Assembly (NCBI GenBank): GCA_964546445.1
Contig: CAZJJY010000008.1
Span: forward strand, 1-17,187
Reading direction: 5' to 3'
DNA length: 17,187 nucleotides
From: CAZJJY01 sp964546445
GTDB lineage: Bacteria > Patescibacteriota > Microgenomatia > PFEM01 > JAPLYW01
The notes beneath the pieces were generated by a model. It was not told the DNA's origin. It saw only the letters and a list, made by a program, of their open reading frames with translations, and made no database searches. A program made the translations under genes and the position numbers. Below are positions 7,092 to 13,923 of this stretch, piece by piece (the first letter of the stretch is position 1; every line of letters begins with the position of its first letter).

Positions 7092-8325
7092 ATTTCTAAA
7101 AAAGATTTATCATATTTCCAGACGTTTATTGGCTAAACTTTGGTTAATGTTTAATAAACAACTAACCGTTATTGGTGTTGTGGGCAGTTATGGAAAGACA
7201 AATACAACTAGAGCGATTGCTTCTGTTTTATCTCAGAAATATAAAACTCTTCAAACAGATTTGAATTTAGATACTATTTATAATTTACCGATTACCATTT
7301 TAAGATCAAGATTAAGGCATCAAAAGATAGTTTTAGAGTATGGAGTTGATCATAAGGGTGAAATGCCTTTTCATTTGTCATTGGTAAAACCAAAGATTGG
7401 TATTCTTACAGGTATTACTCCAACTCATGCGCAGAAAGATTTATTAGGATCATTAGAGGGGATAACAGAGGAAAAAGGAAAACTTTTGGAAAGTTTACCT
7501 AAAGATGGTTTACTTATTGTCAATTGGGATGATGAAAGTGCAAGAAAAATGGCTAAGAAAACCCAAGCAAAAATTTGGCGTTATAGTTTAGAAGATCCTA
7601 ATGTAGAATTCTATGCCAAAGATATTACAATTAATTTTTCAGGGACAACTTTTACCCTTCTTAGTAAGGATAATGGGGATATTAAAATTAAAACAGGCCT
7701 TATTGGTCAGCATTTTGTTCAATGTTGTTTAGCCGCCGTGGCCGTTGGTCTTTATCAAGGTTTGAATTTAAAACAGATAAAAGAGGGATTAAGTAAGTTA
7801 AAACCACTCCCAGGAAGATTAAGCATTGAGAAAGGTCCTTTTGATTCGGTTTTACTAAATGATTCTTTAAGGGCAAATCCGGCTTCTACTTTAGCTGGAC
7901 TTAAAGTTTTATCAACGCTAAAGACAAAGGGGAAAAGGATCGCTGTTTTAGGTGAGATGGGAGAGCTAGGTTTTTTTGCTAAAGAAGAACATCGAAGAAT
8001 AGGAAAAGCTGTTTCTAGGTTGAAGATTGATTATCTAATCTCTGTTGGTCCTTTGCAGAAACTAACGGTTCAATCAGCTCTTAAATCTGGTATGAAAAAG
8101 AACGCTGTTTTCTATGTTGAAGACGTTGTTAAGGCGGCCAGTATTCTTAAAAAGATTCTTAAGAAAGATGATCTTTTTTATCTTAAAGGTTCTCTTTTAA
8201 AACATTTAGAAAGAATACTTATTCTTTTAGAAAATAAAAAAGTAGATTGTAGGGTATCTTCTTGTCATTTTTATCATCGTTGTTGGGATTGTCTTTATTT
8301 ACATAAAAAAACTAGCAGTTTATAA
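7084..8325 (+). CDS. murF: MurF-like D-alanyl-D-alanine-adding ligase with a Cys-rich C-terminal tail
   Basis: A 413-residue Mur ligase expected to add D-Ala-D-Ala to the UDP-MurNAc-tripeptide. It begins almost directly at the ATP domain: a short basic and hydrophobic lead (about 1-27) precedes TVIGVVGSYGK38-TNTT. Later motifs are LEYGVDHKGEM, the EEKGKLLE region, N259-D-S-L-R-A-N-P266 (MurF normally DDSYNANP) and RIAVLGEMGELG, diagnostic of MurF. The N-terminal substrate domain of classical MurF is missing. After the usual end (FYLKGSLLKHLERI) there is an extra tail with C389, C394, C400 and C403 (C-x4-C-x5-C-x2-C) plus H395 and H398, possibly metal-binding. It overlaps murA by 8 nt and lies 11 nt before mraY. 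Confidence 0.88.
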   Translation: MIKFLKKIYHISRRLLAKLWLMFNKQLTVIGVVGSYGKTNTTRAIASVLSQKYKTLQTDLNLDTIYNLPITILRSRLRHQKIVLEYGVDHKGEMPFHLSLVKPKIGILTGITPTHAQKDLLGSLEGITEEKGKLLESLPKDGLLIVNWDDESARKMAKKTQAKIWRYSLEDPNVEFYAKDITINFSGTTFTLLSKDNGDIKIKTGLIGQHFVQCCLAAVAVGLYQGLNLKQIKEGLSKLKPLPGRLSIEKGPFDSVLLNDSLRANPASTLAGLKVLSTLKTKGKRIAVLGEMGELGFFAKEEHRRIGKAVSRLKIDYLISVGPLQKLTVQSALKSGMKKNAVFYVEDVVKAASILKKILKKDDLFYLKGSLLKHLERILILLENKKVDCRVSSCHFYHRCWDCLYLHKKTSSL

Positions 8326-8336
8326 TAAAAACACTC

Positions 8337-9368
8337 ATGGCTTTGTATCTAGGTTTATTAATCTTTTCTTTTTTAATCACCGGTATTTTAGTCGTCCCTT
8401 TTATTAATCTTCTTTATAAATTTAAATTTTTACGCAGACAACAGGTAACTCGAGATTTCCAAGGGATTAGAACTAAAATTTTTGATCACTTTCATAAGCA
8501 TAAAGCAGGGACGCCAGTAGGGGGCGGTCTTTTAATTATTGCCATAGTTACTCTTTTGTATGTTCTAATCCTACCAGCGGTATCTTTCGGAGGTGTTTTT
8601 ATAACTCACGCTCATCCTATCAGAGATGAACTTAATGTTTTGTTTTTTACCTTCATTTCATTTGGATTTCTGGGGCTTTATGACGATATTTTGAAATTTT
8701 TTGGTTTTAAGAAAACAGGATTTTTTGGTTTGCGCTTATGGCATAAATTTGCTATACAGTGGATTTTAGCTTTTACCATAGCCATTCTTTTATTTCGTAA
8801 TTTAGGGATAGATTTTTTATATATTCCTTTTTGGGGAACGATAACTCTGGGTTTTTGGTATATCCCCTTTGCGGCTTTTGTTGTTGTTGCTTTTGCTAAT
8901 GCTTTTAATATTACCGATGGCTTAGATGGATTATCTTGTGGCCTCTTAACTATATGTCTTTTTGCTTTTTGGATTTTATCAAGTCAGGCTTTGGATACTC
9001 CTCTTTCCATATTTATTGCCCTCTTTATTGGGGCTCTATTAGCTTTCTTATATTTTAATATTTATCCAGCTCGTATTTGGCTAGGAGATGTGGGAGCCTT
9101 GTCTTTTGGAGCGACTTTAGGAGTAATTGGTCTTTTAATTGGAAAAACAATGGCTTTGGTAGTAATTGGTGGGTTATTTATTTTAGAGATTGGTTCTAGT
9201 CTTCTACAAATTGGATCTAAAAAAATACTTAAGAGAAAACTTTTCGAAGTAGCTCCTTTTCATCTTTGGTTGCAAAATAAGGGATGGGAAGAACCGAAAA
9301 TAGTCTTTAGAGCTTGGTTAGCCGGTATAGTCTTAGCTATCTTCGGTTTATGGTTAGCACTTATTTAA
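8337..9368 (+). CDS. mraY: Phospho-N-acetylmuramoyl-pentapeptide-transferase MraY
   Basis: A 343-residue polytopic membrane enzyme that transfers phospho-MurNAc-pentapeptide to undecaprenyl phosphate, giving lipid I. Many hydrophobic segments are visible. Family motifs are AGTPVGGGLLI, YD116-D117-ILKFFG (catalytic aspartate pair), NAFNITD194-GLD197-GL, LGDVGALSFGA and APFH309-LWLQNKGWEEPKIVFR. In most MraY proteins the last motif reads PxHHHxExKGW; here only the first histidine remains and the next two positions are Leu and Trp. A WecA-type transferase is less likely given the KGWEEPK motif and the neighbours murF and murD. The ATG follows murF by 11 nt without a clear Shine-Dalgarno. Confidence 0.93.
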   Translation: MALYLGLLIFSFLITGILVVPFINLLYKFKFLRRQQVTRDFQGIRTKIFDHFHKHKAGTPVGGGLLIIAIVTLLYVLILPAVSFGGVFITHAHPIRDELNVLFFTFISFGFLGLYDDILKFFGFKKTGFFGLRLWHKFAIQWILAFTIAILLFRNLGIDFLYIPFWGTITLGFWYIPFAAFVVVAFANAFNITDGLDGLSCGLLTICLFAFWILSSQALDTPLSIFIALFIGALLAFLYFNIYPARIWLGDVGALSFGATLGVIGLLIGKTMALVVIGGLFILEIGSSLLQIGSKKILKRKLFEVAPFHLWLQNKGWEEPKIVFRAWLAGIVLAIFGLWLALI

Positions 9369-9377
9369 TTTTCAAAA

Positions 9378-10724
9378 ATGATAAATCTTTCTGATAAAAA
9401 AATAGCTATCTTAGGTTTTGGTATTGAAGGCCAAAGTTTGGTAGGTTTTATTTTGGGTAAAAATAATAAAATAGTTGTTTTTGATCAAAGAGATAAAGGG
9501 GATTTAAAGGGTATTCAGAATTTAGAAAATGAAGGAGTTACTTTTTCTTTAGGGAAAGATTATTTAGAAAAAGGATTAAAAGACTTTGATCTAGTTTTTC
9601 GTTCCCCCGGTTTTAAATTAAGTTTGCCAGAAATAAAAGAAGCTAAAGAGGCGGGAGTTATTATTTCTTCGGCCACTAAACTCTTTTTTGATTCTTGTCG
9701 GGGTAAAATCATTGGGATTACTGGAAGTAAGGGGAAAGGGACAACAAGTACTTTAATTTATAATATTCTGAAGGAACAAAGGGTTGAGGTATTTCTAGGT
9801 GGTAATATTGGAACACCGATGCTTTCATTATTGCCTAAATTAAAAGAAACCTCTTGGGTTATTTTAGAACTTTCTAGTTTTCAACTACAGGATTTGGAAA
9901 AGAGCCCTCATATAGCCGTGGTTTTATTTATTACTCCTGAACATCTTGATCACCATAAGAACTTTGATGAATATGTCAGGGCTAAAGAGAATATTGTTAC
10001 TTATCAAAGTGAGAATGATTATGCTGTTATTAACGCTGATAACGAATATTCGCTTTCTTTTTCTAAAAAAACAAAAGCAAAGAAATTTTTCTTTAGTAAA
10101 GATAAAGGAGTTGAAGGAAGTTATGTTAAAGAGAAAGAAATTTTCTTTAAAGATAAACTGATTGGAAAAACTGATGATTTAAAGTTGATTGGCCGTCATA
10201 ATTTAGAGAATGTTTGTGCAGCTATTACAGCTTCCTTTTTAGCCAAAGCAGAATTACCTGCCATTAAAAAGGCGGTTTTTTCTTTTAGTGGTTTGGAACA
10301 TAGATTAGAGAAGGTGGGATCTTATAAAGGGATTGATTTTTATAATGATTCTTTTTCAACCATACCTGACGCTAGTATTGCGGCTATTCATTCTTTTGAA
10401 AAACCGATTATCTTAATTGCTGGTGGCTCTGAAAAGAATGCAGACTTTACTGATTTAGGAAAAGAAATAGCAAAATCTAAAGTAAAAAGTTTAATTTTAA
10501 TTGGCCAAACAGCAAAAATAATTAAAGAGTCTGTTTTGAAAGCCGGTTTTAAAGGGAAAATAATAGAAAATCTCGAAAATATGGAAGAGATTATTAATCA
10601 AGCCCTCAAAGAAGCTGAATTAAATGACGTAGTTTTGCTTTCTCCAGGTTGTGCTTCTTTTGGTATGTTTAAAGACTACAAAGATAGAGGCAATCAGTTT
10701 AAAAAATATGCCAAAGCACTTTAG
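9378..10724 (+). CDS. murD: UDP-N-acetylmuramoyl-L-alanine--D-glutamate ligase MurD
   Basis: A 448-residue Mur ligase that adds D-glutamate. The N-terminal domain starts with KIAILGFGIEGQSLVGF, binding the UDP sugar in this family. The P-loop is GITGSKGK120-GTTS, with glycine where serine or threonine often follows the lysine. Then come LGGNIGTP, LELSSFQLQDL, the TPEHLDHHKNFDEYVRAKENI segment containing the expected carbamylated lysine, NDSFSTIPDAS, LIAGGSEKNADF and LLSPGCASFGMFKDYKDRG, which is diagnostic of MurD. Unlike MurE and MurF in this window, it keeps a full N-terminal domain. It starts 9 nt after mraY and its end overlaps ftsW by 17 nt. Confidence 0.95.
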   Translation: MINLSDKKIAILGFGIEGQSLVGFILGKNNKIVVFDQRDKGDLKGIQNLENEGVTFSLGKDYLEKGLKDFDLVFRSPGFKLSLPEIKEAKEAGVIISSATKLFFDSCRGKIIGITGSKGKGTTSTLIYNILKEQRVEVFLGGNIGTPMLSLLPKLKETSWVILELSSFQLQDLEKSPHIAVVLFITPEHLDHHKNFDEYVRAKENIVTYQSENDYAVINADNEYSLSFSKKTKAKKFFFSKDKGVEGSYVKEKEIFFKDKLIGKTDDLKLIGRHNLENVCAAITASFLAKAELPAIKKAVFSFSGLEHRLEKVGSYKGIDFYNDSFSTIPDASIAAIHSFEKPIILIAGGSEKNADFTDLGKEIAKSKVKSLILIGQTAKIIKESVLKAGFKGKIIENLENMEEIINQALKEAELNDVVLLSPGCASFGMFKDYKDRGNQFKKYAKAL

Positions 10725-11820
10725 ACAGAAGGTTGTTTTAAAAAATACCCTAAATAAGCCCGATTGGTTGATTATTGGTTTGACTTTAGGTTTAACTATT
10801 TTTGGCATAGTTATGGTAGGGAATGCTTCTGTTCTAAAAGCCTATCAGGATTTTGGTGATAAGTTTCATTATTTAAGATTACAGATCTATTGGTCTTTGT
10901 TAGGAATAGGAGCTTTTTTCTTTACCTCTTTTCTAAATTATAATTTTTGGAAAAAAATAGCTGTCCCGGCCATAATCTTTTCCTTGATAACTTTAGTTCT
11001 AGTTTTGATACCAGGATTGGGAACAAGTGCTTTAGGGGCAAGGCGTTGGTTAGGTCTTGGTTTTTTAAGCTTTCAACCAGCCGAATTGGCTAAATTATCC
11101 TTTATCTTTTATTTGTCTTCATTCTTTTCTAAAAAGAAAAATATTTGGCCTTTTTTGGCTATTCTAGGTCTTTTAGCAGGGTTAATCATGTTCCAACCTG
11201 ATCTAGGGACGACAGTTGTTCTGGCGGCGACTGGTCTAGCCATTTATTTCGTTTCAGGAGCTCCCATTCTGGCCATTGGTTTAATTGCTCTTTTTGGTAT
11301 TATTTCTGGGGTTGGCTTGATTTTAACTTCTCCTTATAGAAAAGAAAGATTATTGACATTTTTTGACCCTTCAAGAGATCCTTTAGGAGCTTCTTATCAT
11401 ATAAGACAAGTCCTTATTGCTATTGGTTCAGGGGGTCTTTTGGGGGTTGGCTTAGGTCAATCAAGACAAAAATATGAATATTTACCTGAAGTAACAACCG
11501 ATTCTATTTTTGCCATTATTGCTGAAGAAATAGGTTTTGTAGGGGGAATGATTATCTTAGCTTTGTTTTTACTTTTAATTTGGCGGGGTTTTAGAATAGC
11601 CAAAGAAGCTCCCGATGATTTTGGAAAGTTGTTAGCTGTCGGTATCACCTCCTGGATTGGTTTTCAGGCCTTGATTAATCTTTGTTCGATGGTAGCTTTG
11701 GTTCCTTTGACTGGTATTCCTCTTCCTTTTATATCTTATGGAGGTTCATCTTTGGTTCTCTCATTAGCGGCCATGGGGATATTGGTTAATATTTCCAAAC
11801 AAAGGATTTTTAAGAAATAA
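10708..11820 (+). CDS. ftsW: SEDS-family septal peptidoglycan glycosyltransferase FtsW
   Basis: About 370 residues with around ten hydrophobic segments, as in FtsW/RodA. FtsW polymerises lipid II at the septum with FtsI. Motifs are FQPAELAKLSF, FQPDLGTT, SPYRKERLLTFFDP, GVGLGQSRQKYEYLPE, VTTD265-SIFAIIAEE (the catalytic aspartate of SEDS proteins) and PLTGIPLPFISYGGSS. The frame is open from an ATG at 10651, but that would add 19 residues lying in murD with no family resemblance, so the ATG at 10708 (MPKHFRQK) is preferred; it gives a 17-nt overlap with murD. FtsW rather than RodA is chosen from position. It is the last gene before the dcw order is interrupted. Confidence 0.93.
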   Translation: MPKHFRQKVVLKNTLNKPDWLIIGLTLGLTIFGIVMVGNASVLKAYQDFGDKFHYLRLQIYWSLLGIGAFFFTSFLNYNFWKKIAVPAIIFSLITLVLVLIPGLGTSALGARRWLGLGFLSFQPAELAKLSFIFYLSSFFSKKKNIWPFLAILGLLAGLIMFQPDLGTTVVLAATGLAIYFVSGAPILAIGLIALFGIISGVGLILTSPYRKERLLTFFDPSRDPLGASYHIRQVLIAIGSGGLLGVGLGQSRQKYEYLPEVTTDSIFAIIAEEIGFVGGMIILALFLLLIWRGFRIAKEAPDDFGKLLAVGITSWIGFQALINLCSMVALVPLTGIPLPFISYGGSSLVLSLAAMGILVNISKQRIFKK

Positions 11821-11830
11821 CCCTATAACG

Positions 11831-11859
11831 TTGACTTTTCCACATTTTTGTTTTATATT
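11831..11859 (+). promoter_or_regulatory. Sigma70-like promoter after ftsW
   Basis: TTGACT (11831-11836) and TATATT (11854-11859) are separated by exactly 17 nt; each matches the consensus hexamer at five of six positions. It starts 11 nt after the ftsW stop and points to the gene at 12000. Transcription would start near 11866 and leave a 5' leader of about 134 nt. AT-rich sequence gives chance matches, but the spacing and position are good. Confidence 0.6.
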
Positions 11860-11887
11860 TCTCAGTAATTAGTAAATTCGTAAGTTT

Positions 11888-11917
11888 TTAAGATAGCTTA
11901 ATCAATCTTAAGATTTT
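11888..11917 (+). terminator. Weak AT-rich hairpin with T run, possible attenuator or ftsW terminator
   Basis: TTAAGAT (11888-11894) pairs with ATCTTAA (11905-11911) over a 10-nt loop, followed by a GATTTTT stretch. The stem is only 7 bp and mostly A-T, so it is at best a weak terminator. It lies downstream of the predicted start near 11866, so it would sit in the leader of the next gene. The rest of 11821-11999 shows no gene or recognised RNA. Confidence 0.25.
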
Positions 11918-11984
11918 TACTTTTTATATAAATCAGTTTTTGGCGCATTAAAATTTGAATATTTAAGGAGAGAAACAAAACGAT

Positions 11985-11992
11985 AAGGGAGG
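11985..11992 (+). promoter_or_regulatory. Strong Shine-Dalgarno before the 120-aa gene
   Basis: AAGGGAGG lies 7 nt before the ATG at 12000, close to ideal for pairing with the 16S rRNA 3' end. Almost all dcw genes in this window lack such a site. It fixes the start codon and suggests efficient, independent translation. Confidence 0.8.
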
Positions 11993-11999
11993 TTTAGAA

Positions 12000-12362
12000 A
12001 TGAAAGTAGTAGTAAGTTCAGGTAAGTCGGACGACATAAAGGTTGTTGCTAGAAAAAAAAGTCCTGGTTTTCCAACAGTAGTAGGGTTTGAAGATTTTAT
12101 AAATGAAATTACCGACAAGATTGAAGTTCAACCAGAAGCTTTAGTAGTAGAGATTCATCTAATAAATGGAACGAAACTTCTTATTAAAGGTAAAAAAAAT
12201 GACAAAAAGGAACCTTGTTTTGTTTTTGAAGTTTCGTTTCTTGATGAAAGTAGACCTAGTAAAATAATAAGTAGACACTTAGTAACGATTAGTGGAGTGA
12301 AAAAGAATGAAGGTAAAGGGTCCTCAATCAAAAGGCGCATAAAGCAAATCTTTACTAAATAG
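12000..12362 (+). CDS. Hypothetical 120-residue protein, no family recognised
   Basis: A small basic soluble protein that I do not recognise. There is no signal peptide or membrane segment. The N-terminus (MKVVVSSGKSDDIKVVARKK) and middle (LVVEIHLINGTKLLIKGKK) look like alternating beta strands, and the C-terminus is a Lys/Arg-rich tail (KRRIKQIFTK) that could contact nucleic acid, though that is speculation. It has its own promoter-like site, a strong Shine-Dalgarno and a downstream intrinsic terminator, so it looks like an independent unit placed inside the dcw cluster. Codon use differs from the neighbours: none of its 11 serines uses TCT, a common serine codon in the mur genes, six use AGT, and valine leans to GTA rather than GTT. 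That hints at separate origin. Confidence 0.75.
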   Translation: MKVVVSSGKSDDIKVVARKKSPGFPTVVGFEDFINEITDKIEVQPEALVVEIHLINGTKLLIKGKKNDKKEPCFVFEVSFLDESRPSKIISRHLVTISGVKKNEGKGSSIKRRIKQIFTK

Positions 12363-12425
12363 TGTAGTAATAATTCTTTTATAGTTACCAATAAGTAACT
12401 AGAGTCGAAGACTAATATATAAATG

Positions 12426-12477
12426 GCATTTGTCTATTGTGGTAGATTCACAAAACCCAATAGACAGGTGCTTTTTT
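12426..12477 (+). terminator. Strong rho-independent terminator
   Basis: GCATTTGTCTATTG (12426-12439) pairs with CAATAGACAGGTGC (12458-12471) as a 14-bp stem including two G-U pairs. GGT/ACC in the loop can extend it after a bulge. Six T bases follow (12472-12477). It lies 63 nt after the stop of the gene at 12000 and 7 nt from the end of the minus-strand gene. On the minus strand the stem is followed by ATTTATATAT, so it may also work weakly in that direction. Nothing else is visible in 12363-12483. Confidence 0.88.
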
Positions 12478-12483
12478 AATGCC

Positions 12484-12786
12484 TTATTTCTTAAATATTA
12501 TTTTTGTTAGCTTTTCAAGGAAGGTTTCTTTTATCTGTGATCTCTCTTTATATCTTGCCCAACAGGACAAAACTACCCACTGTCCTTCTTTATTCTTTTT
12601 AGCGATGATTTCTATTCTTTGTTCCCCGTAGTTTTTATAGAATTTTATTGAACCTGGTGTTTTGCCAGGTTTTTTTCCGTCAAAGCTGGTAAAAACCTCC
12701 CAGGCTTTACTTTGGGTGATATTTCTATTATAGAGTTTATTAATGGCGTGTTTGGTAAAGATTACACCCATGTAATTTGTCTTCAT
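12484..12786 (-). CDS. DUF4258-like small protein
   Basis: About 100 residues on the strand opposite to every other gene. From the chosen start (MKTNYMGVIFTKHAINKL) the protein shows a TKHAxxKLxxRxI helix, then WEVFTSF, a GKKPGKTPGS turn, and a strand-rich half with FYKNYGEQRIEIIAKK and GQWVVLSCWARY. This layout resembles the DUF4258 family, small proteins of unknown role often found in variable regions. The frame is open upstream to 12834, but the longer version would run into the murG coding start and past the promoter, so the ATG at 12786 (or 12771) is preferred. The gene is divergent from murG with 18 nt between start codons. A toxin-like role has been suspected for similar small families, but nothing here proves it. 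Confidence 0.7.
   Translation of the reverse strand: MKTNYMGVIFTKHAINKLYNRNITQSKAWEVFTSFDGKKPGKTPGSIKFYKNYGEQRIEIIAKKNKEGQWVVLSCWARYKERSQIKETFLEKLTKIIFKK
12651..12677 (+). terminator. Terminator-like hairpin on + strand, antisense within the DUF4258-like gene
   Basis: AACCTGG (12651-12657) and CCAGGTT (12665-12671) form a perfect 7-bp stem with a 7-nt loop, followed by T to 12677. On the + strand this is a textbook intrinsic terminator shape. On the minus strand it encodes KKPGKTPG, so it may only reflect coding repetition. If active it would stop + strand transcription before murG. Confidence 0.5.
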
Positions 12787-12788
12787 AA

Positions 12789-12797
12789 TGATATAAT
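12789..12797 (+). promoter_or_regulatory. Extended -10 promoter of murG
   Basis: TGATATAAT matches the extended -10 pattern TGnTATAAT perfectly. No good -35 is seen, as is usual for extended -10 promoters. Transcription would begin about 7 nt downstream at 12804-12806, at the murG ATG, giving a leaderless or nearly leaderless mRNA. Confidence 0.55.
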
Positions 12798-12821
12798 AAA
12801 CGAAATGAATAGAATTGTCAT
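12793..12821 (-). promoter_or_regulatory. Promoter of the DUF4258-like gene
   Basis: Read on the minus strand, ATGACA (12821-12816) and TATTAT (12798-12793) are 17 nt apart, each five of six to consensus. The predicted start is near 12786, the first base of the gene's ATG, again suggesting a leaderless mRNA. Its -10 overlaps the -10 of murG on the other strand. Confidence 0.55.
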
Positions 12822-13923
12822 TACTGGTGGCCATTTAACTCCTGCTTTGCTGGTTATTAAAGAACTTCAAAAAAGAGGGAATTGGCAGATTTTTTATCTA
12901 GGTCGTAAATATGCAACTGAAGGGAGTAGAACACCTTCTGTGGAATCAAAAATGATTTCTAAAGTAGGAGCGAAGTTTTTATCTTTAACAGTGGGTAGAT
13001 TACAGCAAAAATTCACTCGTTATACTATTTCTGCTTTATTAAGAATTCCCTTTGGTTTTTTTCAGTCTTTTTATTATTTAATGAAAATTAGACCTAAGGT
13101 TGTTTTTTCTTTTGGGAGTTACGTCAGTGTCCCTGTCGTTTTTTCAGCTTGGTTGTTAGGGATTCCTATTATAATGCATCAACAAACTCTTGTTAAAGGT
13201 AAAGCAGATAATATTAACTCTCGTTTTGCCAAGAAGATTGCTGTTTCTTGGGAAAGTTCTTTAGATGATTTCTCTGGAGATAAGACAGTTTTAACAGGTA
13301 ATCCTTTAAGACAAGATATCTTCAAAGTTAAAGATAGTGTTTTTAAATCTTTTGGTTTTGATGAAAGTTTACCTTTAATTTTGATAACTGGGGGTAATCA
13401 AGGTTCTCATTTTATCAATGTGGCTGTAAAGAAATGTTTAAAGGAACTTTTAGAAAATTATAATATTTTACATCAAACGGGAGCGGTCAGTAACTTTAAA
13501 GATTATGAAAAATTAAAAGAAACAAAAAAGAATCTTCCCTCTAATTTAAAGAAAAGATATCAAATCAAAGAATATTTTGGTGGAGATGAGTGGGGAACAA
13601 TTTTAAACAAGGCCGATTTAATCGTTTGTCGAGCTGGCATCAATACTTTAACAGAAATGTTAGCTTTAGAAAAAAAGCTTCTAATTATTCCTATCCCTTG
13701 GTTATTTAATAATGAACAAGTTAAGAATGCGAAGATGTTTAAAAAACTTGGTTTGGCTGAAATTCTTGATCAAGATGTTTTGAACTCTGGTGGTCTCCAA
13801 GGAGCTATTGAAAAAATGATGAAGAATATTAATAATTATCGTTTAAATAAAGATAATAAAAAAAATATTTTAATTCCTGATGCAACTAAAAAGATTGTCG
13901 ACGAATTGGAAAAGATGGTTTAA
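12805..13923 (+). CDS. murG: UDP-GlcNAc:lipid I N-acetylglucosaminyltransferase MurG
   Basis: A 372-residue GT28 glycosyltransferase that adds GlcNAc to lipid I on the inner membrane face, giving lipid II. The N-terminal domain has IVITG8-G9-H10-LTPALLV (the glycine-rich loop), KVVFSFGSYVSVPVV and H125-Q-Q-T128. The C-terminal domain has LITGGNQGSHFIN (family GGSQGA), and CRAGINTLTE284-MLAL followed by NNEQVKNA, which bind UDP-GlcNAc. The family HEQN motif is changed to HQQT. The frame is open from 12712, but those 31 extra residues lie inside the opposing gene; the ATG at 12805 puts the glycine loop at the usual distance from the N-terminus. It overlaps ftsQ by 44 nt. Confidence 0.92.
   Translation: MNRIVITGGHLTPALLVIKELQKRGNWQIFYLGRKYATEGSRTPSVESKMISKVGAKFLSLTVGRLQQKFTRYTISALLRIPFGFFQSFYYLMKIRPKVVFSFGSYVSVPVVFSAWLLGIPIIMHQQTLVKGKADNINSRFAKKIAVSWESSLDDFSGDKTVLTGNPLRQDIFKVKDSVFKSFGFDESLPLILITGGNQGSHFINVAVKKCLKELLENYNILHQTGAVSNFKDYEKLKETKKNLPSNLKKRYQIKEYFGGDEWGTILNKADLIVCRAGINTLTEMLALEKKLLIIPIPWLFNNEQVKNAKMFKKLGLAEILDQDVLNSGGLQGAIEKMMKNINNYRLNKDNKKNILIPDATKKIVDELEKMV

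Noticed and set aside
9946..10161. A 71-residue + strand ORF inside murD
   Set aside because: It lies fully within MurD motif-bearing sequence in another frame and has no start signal or family resemblance.
12363..12483. tRNA or other structured RNA after the 120-aa gene
   Set aside because: The only structure is a long stem with a T run, which is a terminator; there is no cloverleaf, T-loop motif or CCA-like end.
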